64,000 nucleotides of DNA from Cinclus cinclus (GCF_963662255.1 NC_085047.1:48701006-48765005), one strand, 5' to 3'. Counted from the stretch's first letter, positions 11,301 through 22,630 are shown. Notes: generated from the sequence alone by a model not told the origin. A program made the numbers and translations.

Positions 11301-13266
11301 TAGCCCTCAGGTCCATGACCATTGTTAGGGTGTTGCAGTTGCTGTACAGTGGCATGCGTCACTCAATGTCATCAGTCACTTAGCTTCAACTCCTGTCTCC
11401 TATATCTAGTTCTTTACCTGCTTCATAACTCTTACCAATTTGCATTTTTTTTTCTGATTAAGATTTCTTTCAGTGATGTTTTAACAAAGAAATGAGCTCT
11501 TCCCTGTGCCTCCTATTTAAAGAATCAGTCAAATGTATCAATTTAATTAAATGGTATTTAAACTGATAAATTTCACCGAAGAAGCACATGAAACTTACCT
11601 TTGGATAAATCCTTCCTTTCATACTTTCCATTGTTCTCCGTGTCTGTATCCTCTATTACCTCTTGACCTATGGAATTGAAGGGTGTAGTCTGCCATTTTC
11701 TTAGTCCCTTTTACATCAAAGACTTTGTACTTAACAGTCCCACAGAGTAGATGTTTAATAAGCAATGCAGCTTTATACTTAATTAGGTAGGAGAATTAAG
11801 ATAAAAAGCTCACTTTGTAGAGTGCTGGAAGGACATTGCCTTTAACATTTGTCTTAAATCTCTATATCAGCAATATTTCACAATTCTTACGCATATAATC
11901 ACTTGCATATTTAAGTCACCAGTTTAAATTGCTTTTGGTTTTTGTTTTACCTGAGGTTGGATAAGTATAGTTTAAGGGGCAATAATTTTGTAAGTCATAA
12001 CTTTGAATGCATTAAATGTTTTTGTTCTGTTTTAATATAGGATGCTTCCAGCTCAGATGGTGGATTATTACAATCCTACAGGTCCTCCCCCTCCTCCTCC
12101 CCCACCTATGATTCCTTCAGCACAAACTGCATTTGTTAGTCCCCTTCAGCTTCCTGTACCACCTTCCCATTCTGGACTGGTGACTGGCTCTACATATGCA
12201 GCTACTCATCCTCCTCCTTCTGGTGGGCTTGTTGTCACTGCTCCTCCTCCTCCCGGCCCACCTCCTCCCCCTCCAGGCCCTCCTACTGCAGGTGCATCCC
12301 TCTCTTCCTCCCCCATGCACGCTCCTCCAGCATCGGAGGCGAAGCAGGCACCGATGAGCGATGCACGGAGTGATCTTCTGGCTGCCATCAGGATGGGTAA
12401 GTGCACACTGAGTTTTAGGTATTCCCTTTTTTGTTTTCCAGTGAGAGCACAGTGTTTTCCACTGAAATGAGTTTATGGCTTCTTTTCCCAGCTGGGCAGA
12501 TTTCATTAACCACAAGTCCCACACACCCATTCTGACATTTGTCAGCCATGAGGTTGGATCATTATCTAACACCTAAAGTTGCACAGCTTTGTCAAGCGTG
12601 TTTGTGTGAACACAATGAATGCAGCACTTGTGTTTGTTATGTAATGTGCTAGTAGGTATACCTGAATTTTTGCTTCTCTTCAGAAGAACTGAATTAGCCA
12701 ACACCAGGCTTCAGCCTACTGATTGTTTTAACCAGTGACTCACAGCTCTTCCTGACCTCACTTACAATATGGAGCTGTAGGTCTAATAGTATTTCCAAAT
12801 AGAGTTTTGAAAACTTTCATCTTTGGATCAAAATTACCTGTATGGTCTTGAATATTTAGCTTCTTCAACATACTGTTGACAGTTTTAGAAGTCCAAAAGT
12901 ATTCAGTCTCTGAGAATTATTTCCCATCTGCCTTTTTTCTTTCCCTCTTCCTTGCTCAAGGAGGGTCTCTTATCTCAATGCTCGCTTTTTTCCCCCCTCC
13001 TTTTCTTCCTGAGTATTTTGTGAGCGTGCAACAGACTCACCAATAACAGTGTCAAGTATGAAACGTCTTGCCTGGAAAGCTTTGTCTGAGAGTAAATTGT
13101 CTCTTCAGGAATTCAGCTGAAGAAGGTGCAGGAGCAGCGTGAGCAGGAGGCGAAGCGCGAGCCCGTGGGCAATGACGTGGCCACCATCCTGTCGAGGCGC
13201 ATTGCCGTGGAGTACAGCGATTCCGACGATGACTCCGAGTTTGATGAGAACGACTGGTCAGATTGA
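2240..13266 (+). CDS. WASF3: WASF3 (WAVE3) gene, 3' part of the coding region, multi-exon
   Basis: Join of exons 2240-2393, 2833-2950, 7411-7586 (or 9339-9505), 10171-10434, 12041-12396 and 13109-13266, all with AG/GT borders and consistent phase. The product is the C-terminal part (about residue 90 to 497, by alignment from memory with the 502-residue human protein) of WAVE3, an actin nucleation promoting factor in the WAVE regulatory complex. It acts at the leading edge downstream of Rac and activates Arp2/3. Visible parts in order: end of the WAVE homology domain, basic region, long proline-rich region, WH2 motif ([20 protein letters not shown]), central helix ([14 protein letters not shown]) and acidic tail ending in DENDWSD. 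The proline-rich and WCA parts match WAVE3 rather than WAVE1 or WAVE2. The first exons (about 89 residues) are outside the window on the left. Gene identity is very secure; exon borders come from reading splice sites by eye. Confidence 0.97.
2394..2832 (+). other. WASF3: WASF3 intron between exons A and B
   Basis: A 439-base intron with donor gtaagg and acceptor ctgtttttccag. It contains a short CTG run (tgctgctgctgcag near 2673). Nothing else was recognised. Confidence 0.9.
2833..2950 (+). CDS. WASF3: WASF3 exon B: end of the WAVE homology domain, part 2
   Basis: Acceptor ctgtttttccag before 2833 and donor gtaaaa after 2950. The first base completes an Arg codon and the exon ends on a codon boundary (phase 0). 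It encodes [20 protein letters not shown] and continues to KEKRRQK, about residues 142-180. The Tyr of FYTDPSYFF (codon 2861-2863) corresponds to human Tyr151, reported as a regulatory phosphorylation site; that numbering is from memory. The phase-0 end matters because two alternative downstream exons both start in phase 0. Confidence 0.96.
2951..7410 (+). other. WASF3: WASF3 intron between exons B and C
   Basis: An intron of about 4.5 kb, AT-rich, with short homopolymer runs (for example T around 4371-4384 and A around 6480-6490). It ends in a long CU-rich tract that includes TGCATG at 7379-7384, before the acceptor tggacattag. No exon, transposon or RNA gene was recognised inside it. Confidence 0.85.
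7379..7384 (+). promoter_or_regulatory. UGCAUG (RBFOX-type) element and CU-rich tract before WASF3 exon C
   Basis: TGCATG lies 26 bases upstream of exon C, directly after a pyrimidine tract (about 7350-7378, including ctctctctttg). UGCAUG is the consensus for RBFOX splicing factors, and CU-rich tracts bind PTBP proteins. RBFOX bound just upstream of an exon usually represses it. A role in choosing exon C or C-alt is inference; a six-base motif can also occur by chance. Confidence 0.4.
7411..7586 (+). CDS. WASF3: WASF3 exon C: basic region, usual form (WAVE1-like)
   Basis: Acceptor tttggacattag before 7411. The donor after 7586 is gtctgt, weak at position +3. The exon starts in phase 0 and ends two bases into an Arg codon (176 bases, 58 codons plus 2). 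It encodes [20 protein letters not shown] and continues through [14 protein letters not shown] to SLSPDT, about residues 181-239 of the standard WAVE3 protein. This basic segment lies between the WAVE homology domain and the proline-rich part, and in the WAVE family is associated with acidic phospholipid binding. Its RRQEW core resembles the RRREW core of WAVE1. It competes with the exon at 9339-9505. Confidence 0.95.
7587..9338 (+). other. WASF3: WASF3 intron between alternative exons C and C-alt
   Basis: About 1.75 kb separates the two alternative basic-region exons. It contains a second TGCATG at 9135-9140, roughly 200 bases before C-alt. No transposon or other exon was recognised. Confidence 0.75.
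9339..9505 (+). CDS. WASF3: WASF3 exon C-alt: candidate mutually exclusive exon (WAVE2-like basic region)
   Basis: Acceptor tactgtactttag before 9339 and donor gtttgt after 9505 (weak). The frame is open over the whole exon: phase 0 in, two bases over at the end (167 bases, 55 codons plus 2), the same phases as exon C. It can therefore replace exon C and shorten the protein by three residues. It encodes a basic segment with [28 protein letters not shown] and MSDAKKMEQ. These align with human WAVE2 as I remember it (NPNR, then RKIKTRKEEWEKMKMGQEF). It has no tyrosine, unlike exon C. Joining C and C-alt together reaches tga at 9355-9357, and skipping both reaches tga six bases after a GTCACATGC start in exon D, so only one can be used. 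I cannot confirm expression; it may already be present in some transcript models. Confidence 0.82.
9506..10170 (+). other. WASF3: WASF3 intron between C-alt and exon D
   Basis: A 665-base intron that starts gtttgt and ends ttaattttag. The open frame of C-alt runs on to 9656, but the splice phase supports a break at 9505. No other feature was recognised. Confidence 0.75.
10171..10434 (+). CDS. WASF3: WASF3 exon D: start of the proline-rich region
   Basis: Acceptor ttaattttag before 10171 and donor gtaaat after 10434. The first base completes Arg (after exon C) or Gly (after C-alt). It encodes [20 protein letters not shown], then a more variable stretch, then [17 protein letters not shown] and ends PAEYG. 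The Tyr in VTDYSY corresponds to human Tyr248, reported as a phosphorylation site (numbering from memory). Proline runs in this part bind profilin and SH3 domains such as IRSp53 in the WAVE family. Relative to human, substitutions cluster in the middle ([15 protein letters not shown]), as expected for a disordered linker. Confidence 0.95.
10435..12040 (+). other. WASF3: WASF3 intron between exons D and E
   Basis: An intron of about 1.6 kb with donor gtaaat and acceptor tgttttaatatag. Short overlapping open frames at 10770-11077 on both strands have no recognisable protein. No repeat was recognised. Confidence 0.85.
12041..12396 (+). CDS. WASF3: WASF3 exon E: proline-rich region and first half of WH2
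   Basis: Acceptor tgttttaatatag before 12041 and a strong donor gtaagt after 12396. It encodes [18 protein letters not shown], several runs of five to seven prolines (GPPPPPPPP and [15 protein letters not shown]), and then [13 protein letters not shown], the first half of the WH2 actin-binding motif. The exon ends one base into a Gly codon, so the WH2 motif is completed by exon F. The proline runs use cct/ccc/cca codons, giving a CT-rich + strand and a GA-rich - strand. That composition creates long but meaningless open frames on the - strand. Confidence 0.96.
12397..13108 (+). other. WASF3: WASF3 intron between exons E and F
   Basis: A 712-base intron with donor gtaagt and acceptor ttgtctcttcag. 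A pyrimidine-rich stretch lies near 12940-13010. No other feature was recognised. Confidence 0.9.
13109..13266 (+). CDS. WASF3: WASF3 exon F: WH2 end, central helix, acidic tail, stop
   Basis: Acceptor ttgtctcttcag before 13109; two bases complete a Gly codon, and 51 codons and the stop tga (13264-13266) follow. It encodes [35 protein letters not shown] and [16 protein letters not shown]. This is the end of the WH2 motif, the amphipathic central helix and the acidic Arp2/3-binding tail with its conserved Trp. It matches human WAVE3 at every residue I can recall. The exon is notably GC-rich compared with the surrounding intron. Confidence 0.98.
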
Positions 13267-14224
13267 ACGTGGTCCAAGCCTACTGGCAACTACATCAAAT
13301 ACTTTGCTTCAGTGGTTGCTTTGTTAGCAAGATGTAAAGCAGGACGTTGACATGTATTAAGGCTAGTAAGGGAAGTGCTAAAATTGAATTGGTGTTATTC
13401 AGAATGCTGTAGCTTAGCAACTCTGGTAATAATGATGTGATTATGCTTATGCAGATCAGAAACTTGTCTTACTTTCAGTATTTACTGCGTAATTCTTAAG
13501 TGCCACTAAATGTAGCAACTTGTGCTGCGTGCAAAATATGCTGCAGTTGTTGCACTGTTACAGAACCAGCATTTTATTTTACTTTCCTGTTCTTGAAGGG
13601 ATAAAATATATTTTTTTGAATTTACATCTTATTCTTTTAATTATGTAAGCAACTTAGATACTTGTGAATTGGTCTGGTTGTTAGTCTTTGAGGGCAGCTA
13701 ACTGTATGGCTGAGTGAAGTGTTGAGTTCCATTAATGTGACTTCTAGATTTTTTTATTAGGTACTAATTATGCCCACCTTAGTCTATTTTTAACCACTTC
13801 TGGGCTTAAGTTTTTATGCATACAGAATTGATTTTATACTATCTTCCTTTTTATCTTAAAAATGTAGCAGATGAGGAAATGTATACTTTGCCGAATGAAC
13901 CCAGAAAGAACATTTGGTGAGCAGACAGGACATGTCTGTAACAGTACCAGCTCGAAGCTGCTGGCTGCTTGTTGGGAAGAGTGCTGGGGGGGATCTCTGC
14001 TGGATGGCAGATGCATGTCCGTGTTATAAATGAAAATACCTGTAGAACTCTTCAGTCTTATGATAAGATCAGCTGGATGCAGGATAGACCTGATGGAAAC
14101 CCTGTGGCTATTGCAGTGCAGAAATGCTACTGCTATTACTAAAGATTGGAACAGTCTATATCTAGTGATCAGATACATTTCACAAGTATTAAACTTGGTC
14201 TTTCTGCCTGTAGGTATAATTGTG

Positions 14225-14232
14225 TGTAAATA
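14225..14232 (+). promoter_or_regulatory. Possible Pumilio response element in WASF3 3'UTR
   Basis: TGTAAATA matches the UGUANAUA consensus bound by Pumilio proteins, which lower mRNA stability and translation. It lies in the inferred 3'UTR about 960 bases after the stop. A single eight-base match is weak evidence. Confidence 0.3.
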
Positions 14233-15452
14233 AGTTCAGTTGTTGTTGATTTGTACATGTGTAGTCATGTAGCACATTGACTCAGAACTCTTACTTTGAA
14301 TGTATTTCTTTCCCAGTACATCCCATGGATAAAAAACGGGCAGTTAAAGCAGTTTTGATGGCTGTTGAGGTACTATGCCATATATAGAGACACTCACTTT
14401 CTTGGTCCTTTCCTAGGCATAGTTGCTGCCATGAAGTCTGCTTTGACTGTCACTGTTTTCCTTGTTTTCCTTTTATTTTTATCATCAGTACAGTATTAAA
14501 ATGGTTTTTGTTTTGTTTTTCATTTCTGGACCAAGAGTCAGGCTGCTGCTTTGCCTAATGAGGCTTTTAAATTTTATTCATAGCAGGGGAAGAGTTCTTT
14601 CCTTACCAGATTACAGTTATAATCTTCGTAACAAGTCTGTGTAATTCCAGGTCTAACATTTGGTAAACCTCCTTTGTTCTGTGAGGACCCCCCTGTCTGT
14701 TCTTAAAAGAAGTATGTAAAATAAAAAGAGAAATGGAAGGTGATTATCTAACCTGTGTTTACACCATTAACAGTTATAGTCCTGAGAATGTAACAGTCTA
14801 ACACGATGTTTGCATGCAAACTGTTGGCTACTGCATTGCTGTTTAATCTGCATATGATTTTTCAATCGGTGGTGGCTGCCTTTATGATAGAGGGAAAACG
14901 TGCTGCCTCAGGGCTGGTGTTAAAATTCATCACACAAAGTATGACCAATCTCTGCATAGCATTGAGCAACCACAGCTCTTGGTAAACCAGGGCCAGCTGA
15001 AGGTACTCCCTGATCTCCATCCTAATTGGAGCTGTTTATGTTTTTGCCTTAAAATGCAGAGCTGAAGTGTGCTTTATTTTGTGTCCTGGAGTCTGAGGTC
15101 TGTGTGTCCACCAGCGAGGACAGAATTTAGGCTGTAGCCTGATGGTGGCTTTCATCACTGTGTGGGAGACAGCTTGTCCTTGCCATCATGGTGTGCTTGC
15201 ACAGTGGCCTGAAAAATTACTCTGTTCAGGCAGCTAGGTGAAGGTGCAACTGGGACCTCAGTGTTACATCACTGCACAGGTGGTGAGAGCACTCTTGATG
15301 TTCTTTTGATACATGCTGAAATGAAATGTCTCAGCAGAAAATTCTTTCCAATCTACTGAAATTTGATATGACAGAAGATATATTTTATGAGCACAGAAGT
15401 TGGATGTGTCTGAAATTTTGTAATTTGTGCTTATTTTAAATAATAAGCATTA

Positions 15453-15458
15453 AATAAA
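15453..15458 (+). promoter_or_regulatory. WASF3: AATAAA poly(A) signal, WASF3 proximal candidate
   Basis: AATAAA, followed about 10 bases later by tctgttgtgacc, a G/T-containing downstream stretch. It could serve as an alternative end to the signal 200 bases further on. Confidence 0.4.
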
Positions 15459-15658
15459 GCAATCTGTTGTGACCAGTGAAGATAGTGTAGATTTTTCAGT
15501 CATAGTAGCCAACCTGTTTTTCTGAACCTGCAATGTTGTCATTTTCCTTTTGGTATTTTATGGACGAAATGTGAATTGAATTTAGTGATGTAAACACTAT
15601 TCTAGGCTGTTTTTATCAGTTTTATCATACTTCAGGTTGTGCATAAGTAACAAATATG

Positions 15659-15664
15659 AATAAA
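15659..15664 (+). promoter_or_regulatory. WASF3: AATAAA poly(A) signal, WASF3 distal candidate
   Basis: AATAAA followed within 20 bases by gagcctgtgtttctttcc, a typical GU/U-rich downstream element. It is the best candidate end for WASF3 transcripts in the window. Confidence 0.5.
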
Positions 15665-15690
15665 ATCTCACTTTTGAGCCTGTGTTTCTT

Positions 15691-18600
15691 TCCTTAGATT
15701 AGTAAGACTTTGCTGTTAATCTTTTTTTCAGTTTATCAGTAGCAGAAGTGAAAATGTAAGACTTCCAAATGCTATCTCTGCTCCCAAGGCATGATGTCTA
15801 CAAAAAAATGAAGTCTACAAAACCAGATTCCCTTGAGGTACTGCTGCTCCTGCTAGCATTCATACTTGGTTCTTTTGCAGCCTTGATTCAAGCTCTGAAT
15901 TCCTGGCTGTTCTAAGCAGGTATGAATTTCCCTACAGGTAGCTTTAGGGATTTTTTTTCCCAGTGAAATGCATTAAATGCCAGCTTTGCTTCCAGAAGGA
16001 ACAAGGCAGAAAATGCAAGTTACATTAGCAGGTCTTCTTAGCCACTTTTTAAATAAGAAGTCATCTTCATAGGTTAGTGACATCCAGCACAAAACTGTGA
16101 AATACAAACCTGTGTAGGCCTACTGGAAAAATGCTTTAAATTTAATATTTTAATTGTAATCAGATTAAGGCCAGGAGAGGCTTTTCATCCTAATGGGAAG
16201 AACTTATATAAACCAATTGTGTAATATAGTAGCTCAGTTGTAAATTAAACAGATTTGTTTATACATCTTAGACTCTGTTGTTTCTTGGGCAAATAAATTA
16301 ATCTTTATTCTGTTCAACTGAAAATCCCAGTCCCTCTGGCACTCAGTTCTTACTTCTCTCAAATTTCCCACTTTTTGATTTGAACTTAATTCAAATAATT
16401 TATAGCACAATTCTTAGACACCAATTTTACATAGAAACTGAATATGCAAGCTTGAAATGTTTTGGTTCAAGGTTCTCATAGTATAGCATTTATAACTGCT
16501 TGTTGAAGTTCAGTTGGAATTAGGAGTGATGGTCACTCAGCATGCTGCTTCTACAGCTTTTGTGGTTGTCTTTTGAATTTTAAAGAATTTTCATGGAACT
16601 AAACTGAACTGGATTTTTTGGTATTTGAGATTTCTCTTTACCAAGACGAATGGAGAAGAAAAGCACCTTTATTGTAAGAGATGATGCATGATGTTGAGAA
16701 CTAGCTCCTAACTGAACTCATTTGCAGTATGCAGATGGAGTTGGGAGGAAGGGGAGATGTCTCCTTGGGAAATTGGTTCTTGATGTATTTTCCAGCTATG
16801 TTCTCTCTCCTGTGCTGGGCACTGTTTTAATAATGAAGAGGTGTTTTTTTCCCTTGAAACAACATATCTAAGGGTACAGCAAAGATGTAATTTCTAAAAA
16901 TGTTTAAAATCTCACTGTGAACTGAACTGAGTGTAAACCTGATAACAAGACTTCATTAGAATCTTATGGCTGGAAGCTGAAGTTGTACAAATTAAATTTT
17001 GAGCTGAGATATTAATTCCTAGCCAAGAAGTAAAATAAATATTAGAACAGCTTATCTAGAGTTAGATTTTAAGAGTGAATTTTCTTTAAGGTGATATTAC
17101 ACATTTTTTTTCCGTCTGAAAAACCAAACAAGACATTCAGCCTGCTGTCGTGTGCTTTGGGGAAAAAATGCTTGCCCTGTGGAGGTGTGGATTTTCACTT
17201 CTTAGTCTGAAGCATTCCTGGTAAAAATACATTACATACATACATTGACTCAAGTCCAAGGATTTTTAGCATATTGAATCAGATCTTCATTCAGGTACTA
17301 AAACATTGAGGGTGATATGTAGGAAATAAAAATAAATGTTTCCTGCTAGAATCCCTCAGGCCCTGATGTCTGCTGTGGAACAGTCACGAGAGACGAGCTT
17401 ATCACTGAACACCCTTCCTAGTTTCCTTGGACTTTAGGAAGTGTGGCTACTTCAGAAGGACTGTGGTTTCCCAGTTGACCACCTTTCATTAGAAAGAACA
17501 AGAACACTGAGAAAAAGAGGTCCTTTAGGTACAAAACAGGGAGCAGCAATTTCATATCTTACTTTCTGTAGTAACAGGCAAAGAATCTCTGTTCATGTGC
17601 TGTCACGTCTCTTAAGTTTCTCTGGAGAAATGTGTTCTCATCTGTGACAATAGATGGAAAGCACTCAGGTCTGGGCTGGGCTGGGCTTTTCAGCTACATA
17701 AGACAAGTTGCCCCTAAGATTCTTAGCTAAATATAGTGGTCTCTTGGAGATTATTCTTACTGCTGCAGATAAATAGAGAACTTAATGTGATTAGCCAGAG
17801 CAGGGTGAAGTTCTTGTTTTTCTCTTGTCAAGGGGTTATGTGCAGAGTGCTTTGGAGATTAGAGCTGAGGGCAACTGTTTTGAGATGTCTCAGCAGCTTG
17901 TCTCAAGCATGCTGCCTTCTCTGAGTCACTTGGCATTTAAATCACTCTGTGCTGTCTCACCATGTGAAAACTGCTCTCTTCAGCAGTCACTCACTGCCAG
18001 TCTAGTGTAGGGCTGAGGAGGCAAGAGAGGCCTGGTAATCTACCCCAGTTACCCTAATGCCAGTTAATAGTGGACAGTCTGTCCTCTGTCTGGGGCAGCA
18101 ACTCTAAAACACAAGTCCTGCCAGCTACATTGAAGGGGGTGGCAGAACTCTTCCCTCTCCTCTGTTCCTGGAAATCAGGTGCTCTCTTGGTATCTGCCAG
18201 TGCTGATGCATTTTTCAGTCAAGTTTTCCTAAGTCATCCTGCTGTTAATGTTTGATTTCAGTAGTGAATTTAACTTTCTAGTCCCTTACTGGTCACCTTC
18301 TCTACTTTCTGAATGGCCCATGCCCACTGCCTGTCACCCATTCACAAACTGGATGCTGTTACCAGCCATGGTGGCAGAGCACTTGCTCTCCTGAACTCCA
18401 CAGTCCAGCATGGGCTGTCACCTGCAGCCTGTCCCTCTTCCTCCTGCTCTCCTGAGTCTTGGCCTCCTGGTTTTCAGTAGACGGTTTGCACATTACCAGC
18501 CAAGGATATTCCCCTTCCCAGTTTCAGCAGGACCTATGGTTTGGTTGGTTAGCTGGCCATGGTGTCTTTCCCTTGGGTAGATCTGTGAGTGTGCTGGTAC

Positions 18601-21600
18601 CAGTGGGTGTTAAAAGGGGGTGCTGTTTCAGGGCACAGGGCTTTTCCTCTCCACAGAGGAGGATGATGGTAGTAGGATTGTTTATCATAGAGTCACACTT
18701 CATCACTAAGCTAAGCCTTTCTAAAGTTGCTGCTTATCCCAACCATGTGAGGCTTCACCTTAGCCTTACTGAGACATTCTTTCACGTTAGTATTAATTTT
18801 CTCTTGTCTGTGGTTTTGGGGTGTTTTCAGCGATACCTACAGTGGTTTGTTTTTCTGTTCTGTTTGTATTTCCTTCCAAATTTAGTATGCTTCCTAAAAC
18901 TTCTTAGGTTGCCCTCACACAGCTGGGTACACTGCTTATGATTGTCATTATGTTGTAGTCGTTATTTCTGTATTTGAGGAAGAAGGATTATTGTCTGCTT
19001 CATGTGCTCAGAATGACAAAGCAACACTTTCAAGGATGGCTGTTAAAGTTTCCCCATAAATTAATTCCTACATAATTTGTATTTATGGCACATTTTGCTG
19101 TAACAAAGGTTTAGAGGCTTACAGCAGATGGTCAAGTTTTTGTATTGGTGTGAAGAACTTTCATATAGGTTCATAAGAAGATGTAATCTGACTGTGTCAA
19201 GACTGTTAAGATGTATAATGTGTGCAGCGCTGTGCTGGATGTGATCTCAGTTAGTTATAAATGTCTGCAGTTCCTCGCGGCAATTAGGGTTTACCTTAAA
19301 ATACCTAGATCCTGCTGGCTTGCTGCTCCTCCTAGTACCAGTCACTGATTTGCCTGAAGTGATGAAAAGCACCACTGTGACATTTCACAAATGTTTTAAG
19401 AAAGATAAGCATGATTGCTGCCTTGTACCCTACTGCCTGCCATCAGCCAAGTGCTTACCTGAAAGAGTATCTCATTTTTGATCATTCCCTGTGCTCTCTT
19501 CAAAACTGCCAGTGACTATCATGACAATCCATGCTTTTAAAAATTTTAAGAGCCATCTTTATTCTATAAGCTGACATGGTCTGCTTAGGAAACTGAATTT
19601 AGGTCTACCACAGGCTTTTAAGAAAAGGGTGATACCCCTCCTGTCCTATATTATTTGCTATGTTTCTAGAATTTATATGAATAATTTATATGGCTTGATA
19701 GATTTACTTTGTACTTAACTGAAAGAGATAATAAATCATTACTTTAGAGATTTTCAAACCTAGTTAAAATACACCAAATGGTGAGGCAGCTTCCAACAGC
19801 TAGAATTATTTGAGAGAATATGTGGGCATTGTCTATAACATTGCTGCTTATTTACTGTTTTAGCCTAGTAAAAGCATTGAAGCATGGATGTCTCACACGG
19901 ATAAAGAACAGCACAGATCTGTGGCACTCTATCTCTTAAATAGAAGGTAGAAAAAGAAAGATTTTTATGACAGAGATGGGCAAAAAGAGAAAGGTCTGGA
20001 TTTTTTTTCTGTGCTGAACAATAGGAGAAAGTGCTTTGGTAAAATTGATGATACTTCTCTTTGTAATTGTTTTATCTCCATACAGAAGCCTCTAAATGGT
20101 GAGGCTACATTTTAACCTTTTCCCTGAAGATCACCTTCCTTTTTTTATTCTCTTCACCTTATTAGTTGCAGTATGCAATGACCTTTTTCTTCGATTCAGC
20201 CATCTGCCTGCTTCAGCTTTTATTTCCTTCACTGATCAGATGAGACATGAGGGTACAAATGGCACTGGCGGCGCTGCTGGCCTCAATACCTGATTAGGAT
20301 AAATAGACTTAAACTGACATTTTAAATAGCAAATAGATCTCTTTTAAAATTCATGAATACAAAAATTGCTAAAGGAGTCTAGGGAACTGGTAGTGTGTTC
20401 TGCTCTGAAAGCAAAACATATTATACTCAGGGTGGTAGGGCATATAAAAAGAATGTGTGGATAAAGCACACCTCTAAAGGGCTGCTCTGTTTTAAGGCTT
20501 ACAGATGTGAGCTTTGCACAATTGCTGCAATTACCAGCCTGCTGCAGGTATTGCTTCTCTCTGGGTTTGGGCTGCAACTATTTATTCTCACCCAACTGCC
20601 TGAATGCTAACAGGGATATTAGTGCTGTAGAAAGGATGCAGAAAAATCTGTTGCCTCAGGAAGCATATATGGAATGAGATGGAGAAGTAGTGGTATGAAA
20701 AGAACAAAATTTTCCTCTGAGAACATCAGTGATCTTGGCAGGATAGAACTGAAGATACAAGGAGGCACCATTAGTTTCTTAACACAGCAGTTAAAGAAAA
20801 TTAAGTAGAGCTTGAAAGTTCCAGGTCTTGAGATCCACGGCACGGGGACTGTCTCATCTCATCAGTCTTAAAGGCTGAAACTGCAGCCTAGACAGCCCTG
20901 ATGTCAGCTGGCCGGTGAGATCATGTCCAGGTGACTCAGAAGTGGCGCTCAAAGGGGAGCCACCGTTTGGATCAGGGCACGGCAGGTGCTGGGCTTCAGC
21001 TCTGCTGCACGCGAGCTAAATGCCTGGAGCTGTCCTGAGAGCAGTGCCTGCCTGCATCTGGCAGGAATCGAATTCACGGGCTGCTCCGCGGTGGGAGTTA
21101 GAACATGGAGAGCTGGAGTGAGCATATTTGCTTCCAAAGTGCCTCTGATCCGGACTAAAGTGCTGGTGTGGACTGCAGTGCCTGTGCTCTGTGTGTGACT
21201 GACGAACAGCCCCGTTCTCGTGGCTGTTCGCCCTTCCTCGCCTCGCTGCTGGTCCTTCAACATAATCTGTCGCTCAGCCTGGGAGAGGCAAACACCCGCA
21301 TCTTTGTGCTGAGTGTCTGGCAAAGTGTTGGCAGTAGCTGGGGAAACCTTGCTGGTGAGCGGGTGTTGCTGAAAGCAGCGTGGTGCAGCACCTCTCCTAC
21401 GCAGCCTGAGCAGCAGCCGAAACAGCCGCCTTCTCTGGAGCTCATCCTGGCACACGAGCCAAGTAGGATTAGCTGCATAGGAAAAATCTATTGGCTGGTA
21501 ATTACACTTTAGTATTTAACATTTACATACAAAGGCAGATAATGCAGAAAGCGTGAAAATGTTTCAAAATGTTCATTCTTCTGTTACAAATTCCCTGCCC

Positions 21601-22409
21601 AGCAAGAAGCTTTGTTACCCAAGAGAGGAGTCTGGCACTTAGTACCTGCAGAGCTGCAGTGGTGGAAGAGAGCTGCAGGAGGGCACTTGCAGCTTTTGGA
21701 TCGAACCTACTCAACAGCTGGGAAAACACTACCTTTGAGCTTCCTACAATTGTTTGTTACATTTTGACTGGGAAAGGACATGCCAGGAGCAACCTTCCGT
21801 TATGGACTGCACTAGGCTTCTGTCCTCGTCTTGTACCCAAAGCCTTAAAATCCTGTGACAGGAAAATGAGGCGCTGCTCTTAAGAGCTCTGTCCTCTGCT
21901 GACCCAGCAGGTGAGAGGGACAGTCTTTCTGCAGCAGGAGACTGACCTCCAGTGGACAAACGGGGCGGTCATAAGAGCCTGTTTTAATTTAAATTTCCCT
22001 GTATGAGGACAGAGAGAAGAAACTCGAGTTAGAGAGAGAAAGAGAGATTTCCTCTCTGTTATTGAGTGGCAGTGTGGTAAAACTGGATGTACAGAAAAAT
22101 GTGCATGTACAACTGTGCTGACTGCTGGAAGCTCAGAGTGTGGGTCCTTGGCAAACTTGGAACAAAGTGCTCACAAGTGTAAAACTGCCATGAAGCTAAA
22201 AGCACTGGAGTGACAAGGTCTGACAGCTGAGGAACCTACTGCACCTCAGTTGAGTTCCCACCTGTAAATGTCCTCACAAGTCCCCTGAGCCTGCCCAGGT
22301 TGTGAGGTGATGTATCTTTGAACAAGTGAAGAGGAGGCCTCCAAGGAAGTTGGGAGAGGGATGTGAATTGCAACAGCTTGATGTTGGATGTTTTAAACTT
22401 TTCATTCCC
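15691..22409. other. Intergenic, no gene recognised
   Basis: I see no conserved protein frame in this stretch between WASF3 and the first CR1 fragment. The open frame at 18459-18941 (160 codons, +) lacks any recognisable domain. The part from about 20930 to 21480 is richer in GC and CpG than its surroundings and carries overlapping open frames of 168 codons (-) and 114 codons (+). They contradict each other and look like a side effect of composition. Confidence 0.6.
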
Positions 22410-22630
22410 AGAATCACGGGGGGCTTGAGGTAAGAAGGAATCTCTGGAGGTCATGTGATCCAGCCCCCTGCTCAAGCAGGATGACCTAGAGCTGTTTGCC
22501 CAGGATCATGTTCAGATGGCTTTTGATTATCTCAGAGGAGTGAGACTCCACAGCATGTCTGGGTAACCTGTGCCAGTGCACAGTCTTGTGTGTCATTTTG
22601 TGCCCATTGCTTTCAGTTTTGTGCTCGAGC
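22410..22630 (-). mobile_element. CR1 LINE fragment
   Basis: Reads as the reverse complement of a CR1 3' end: 'ctctggaggtcatgtgatcc', 'ccccctgctcaagcaggatg', 'tgtttgcccaggatcatg', 'gagactccacagcatgtctg' and 'ttgtgcccattgct' follow in the expected order. It is a 5'-truncated, degraded copy without coding capacity. Confidence 0.85.

Larger units (their letters stand above)
13267..15690 (+). other. WASF3: WASF3 3'UTR (end approximate)
   Basis: AT-rich sequence after the stop codon with no conserved reading frame. Canonical AATAAA signals occur at 14720-14725, 15453-15458 and 15659-15664. The last is followed by a TG/T-rich stretch (tgtgtttctttcc) suitable for cleavage, which gives a 3'UTR of about 2.4 kb. 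Use of earlier sites is possible, so the end is inferred. Confidence 0.6.

Noticed and set aside
12117..12572. - strand frames of 151 and 66 codons over WASF3 exon E
   Set aside because: They are the antisense shadow of the proline-rich coding sequence.
18459..18941. 160-codon + strand frame
   Set aside because: No recognisable domain, no splice or promoter context, and a hydrophobic end of low complexity. Probably chance.
20949..21512. Overlapping 168-codon (-) and 114-codon (+) frames as new genes
   Set aside because: The two are mutually overlapping, have no domain or codon pattern, and fit local GC content.
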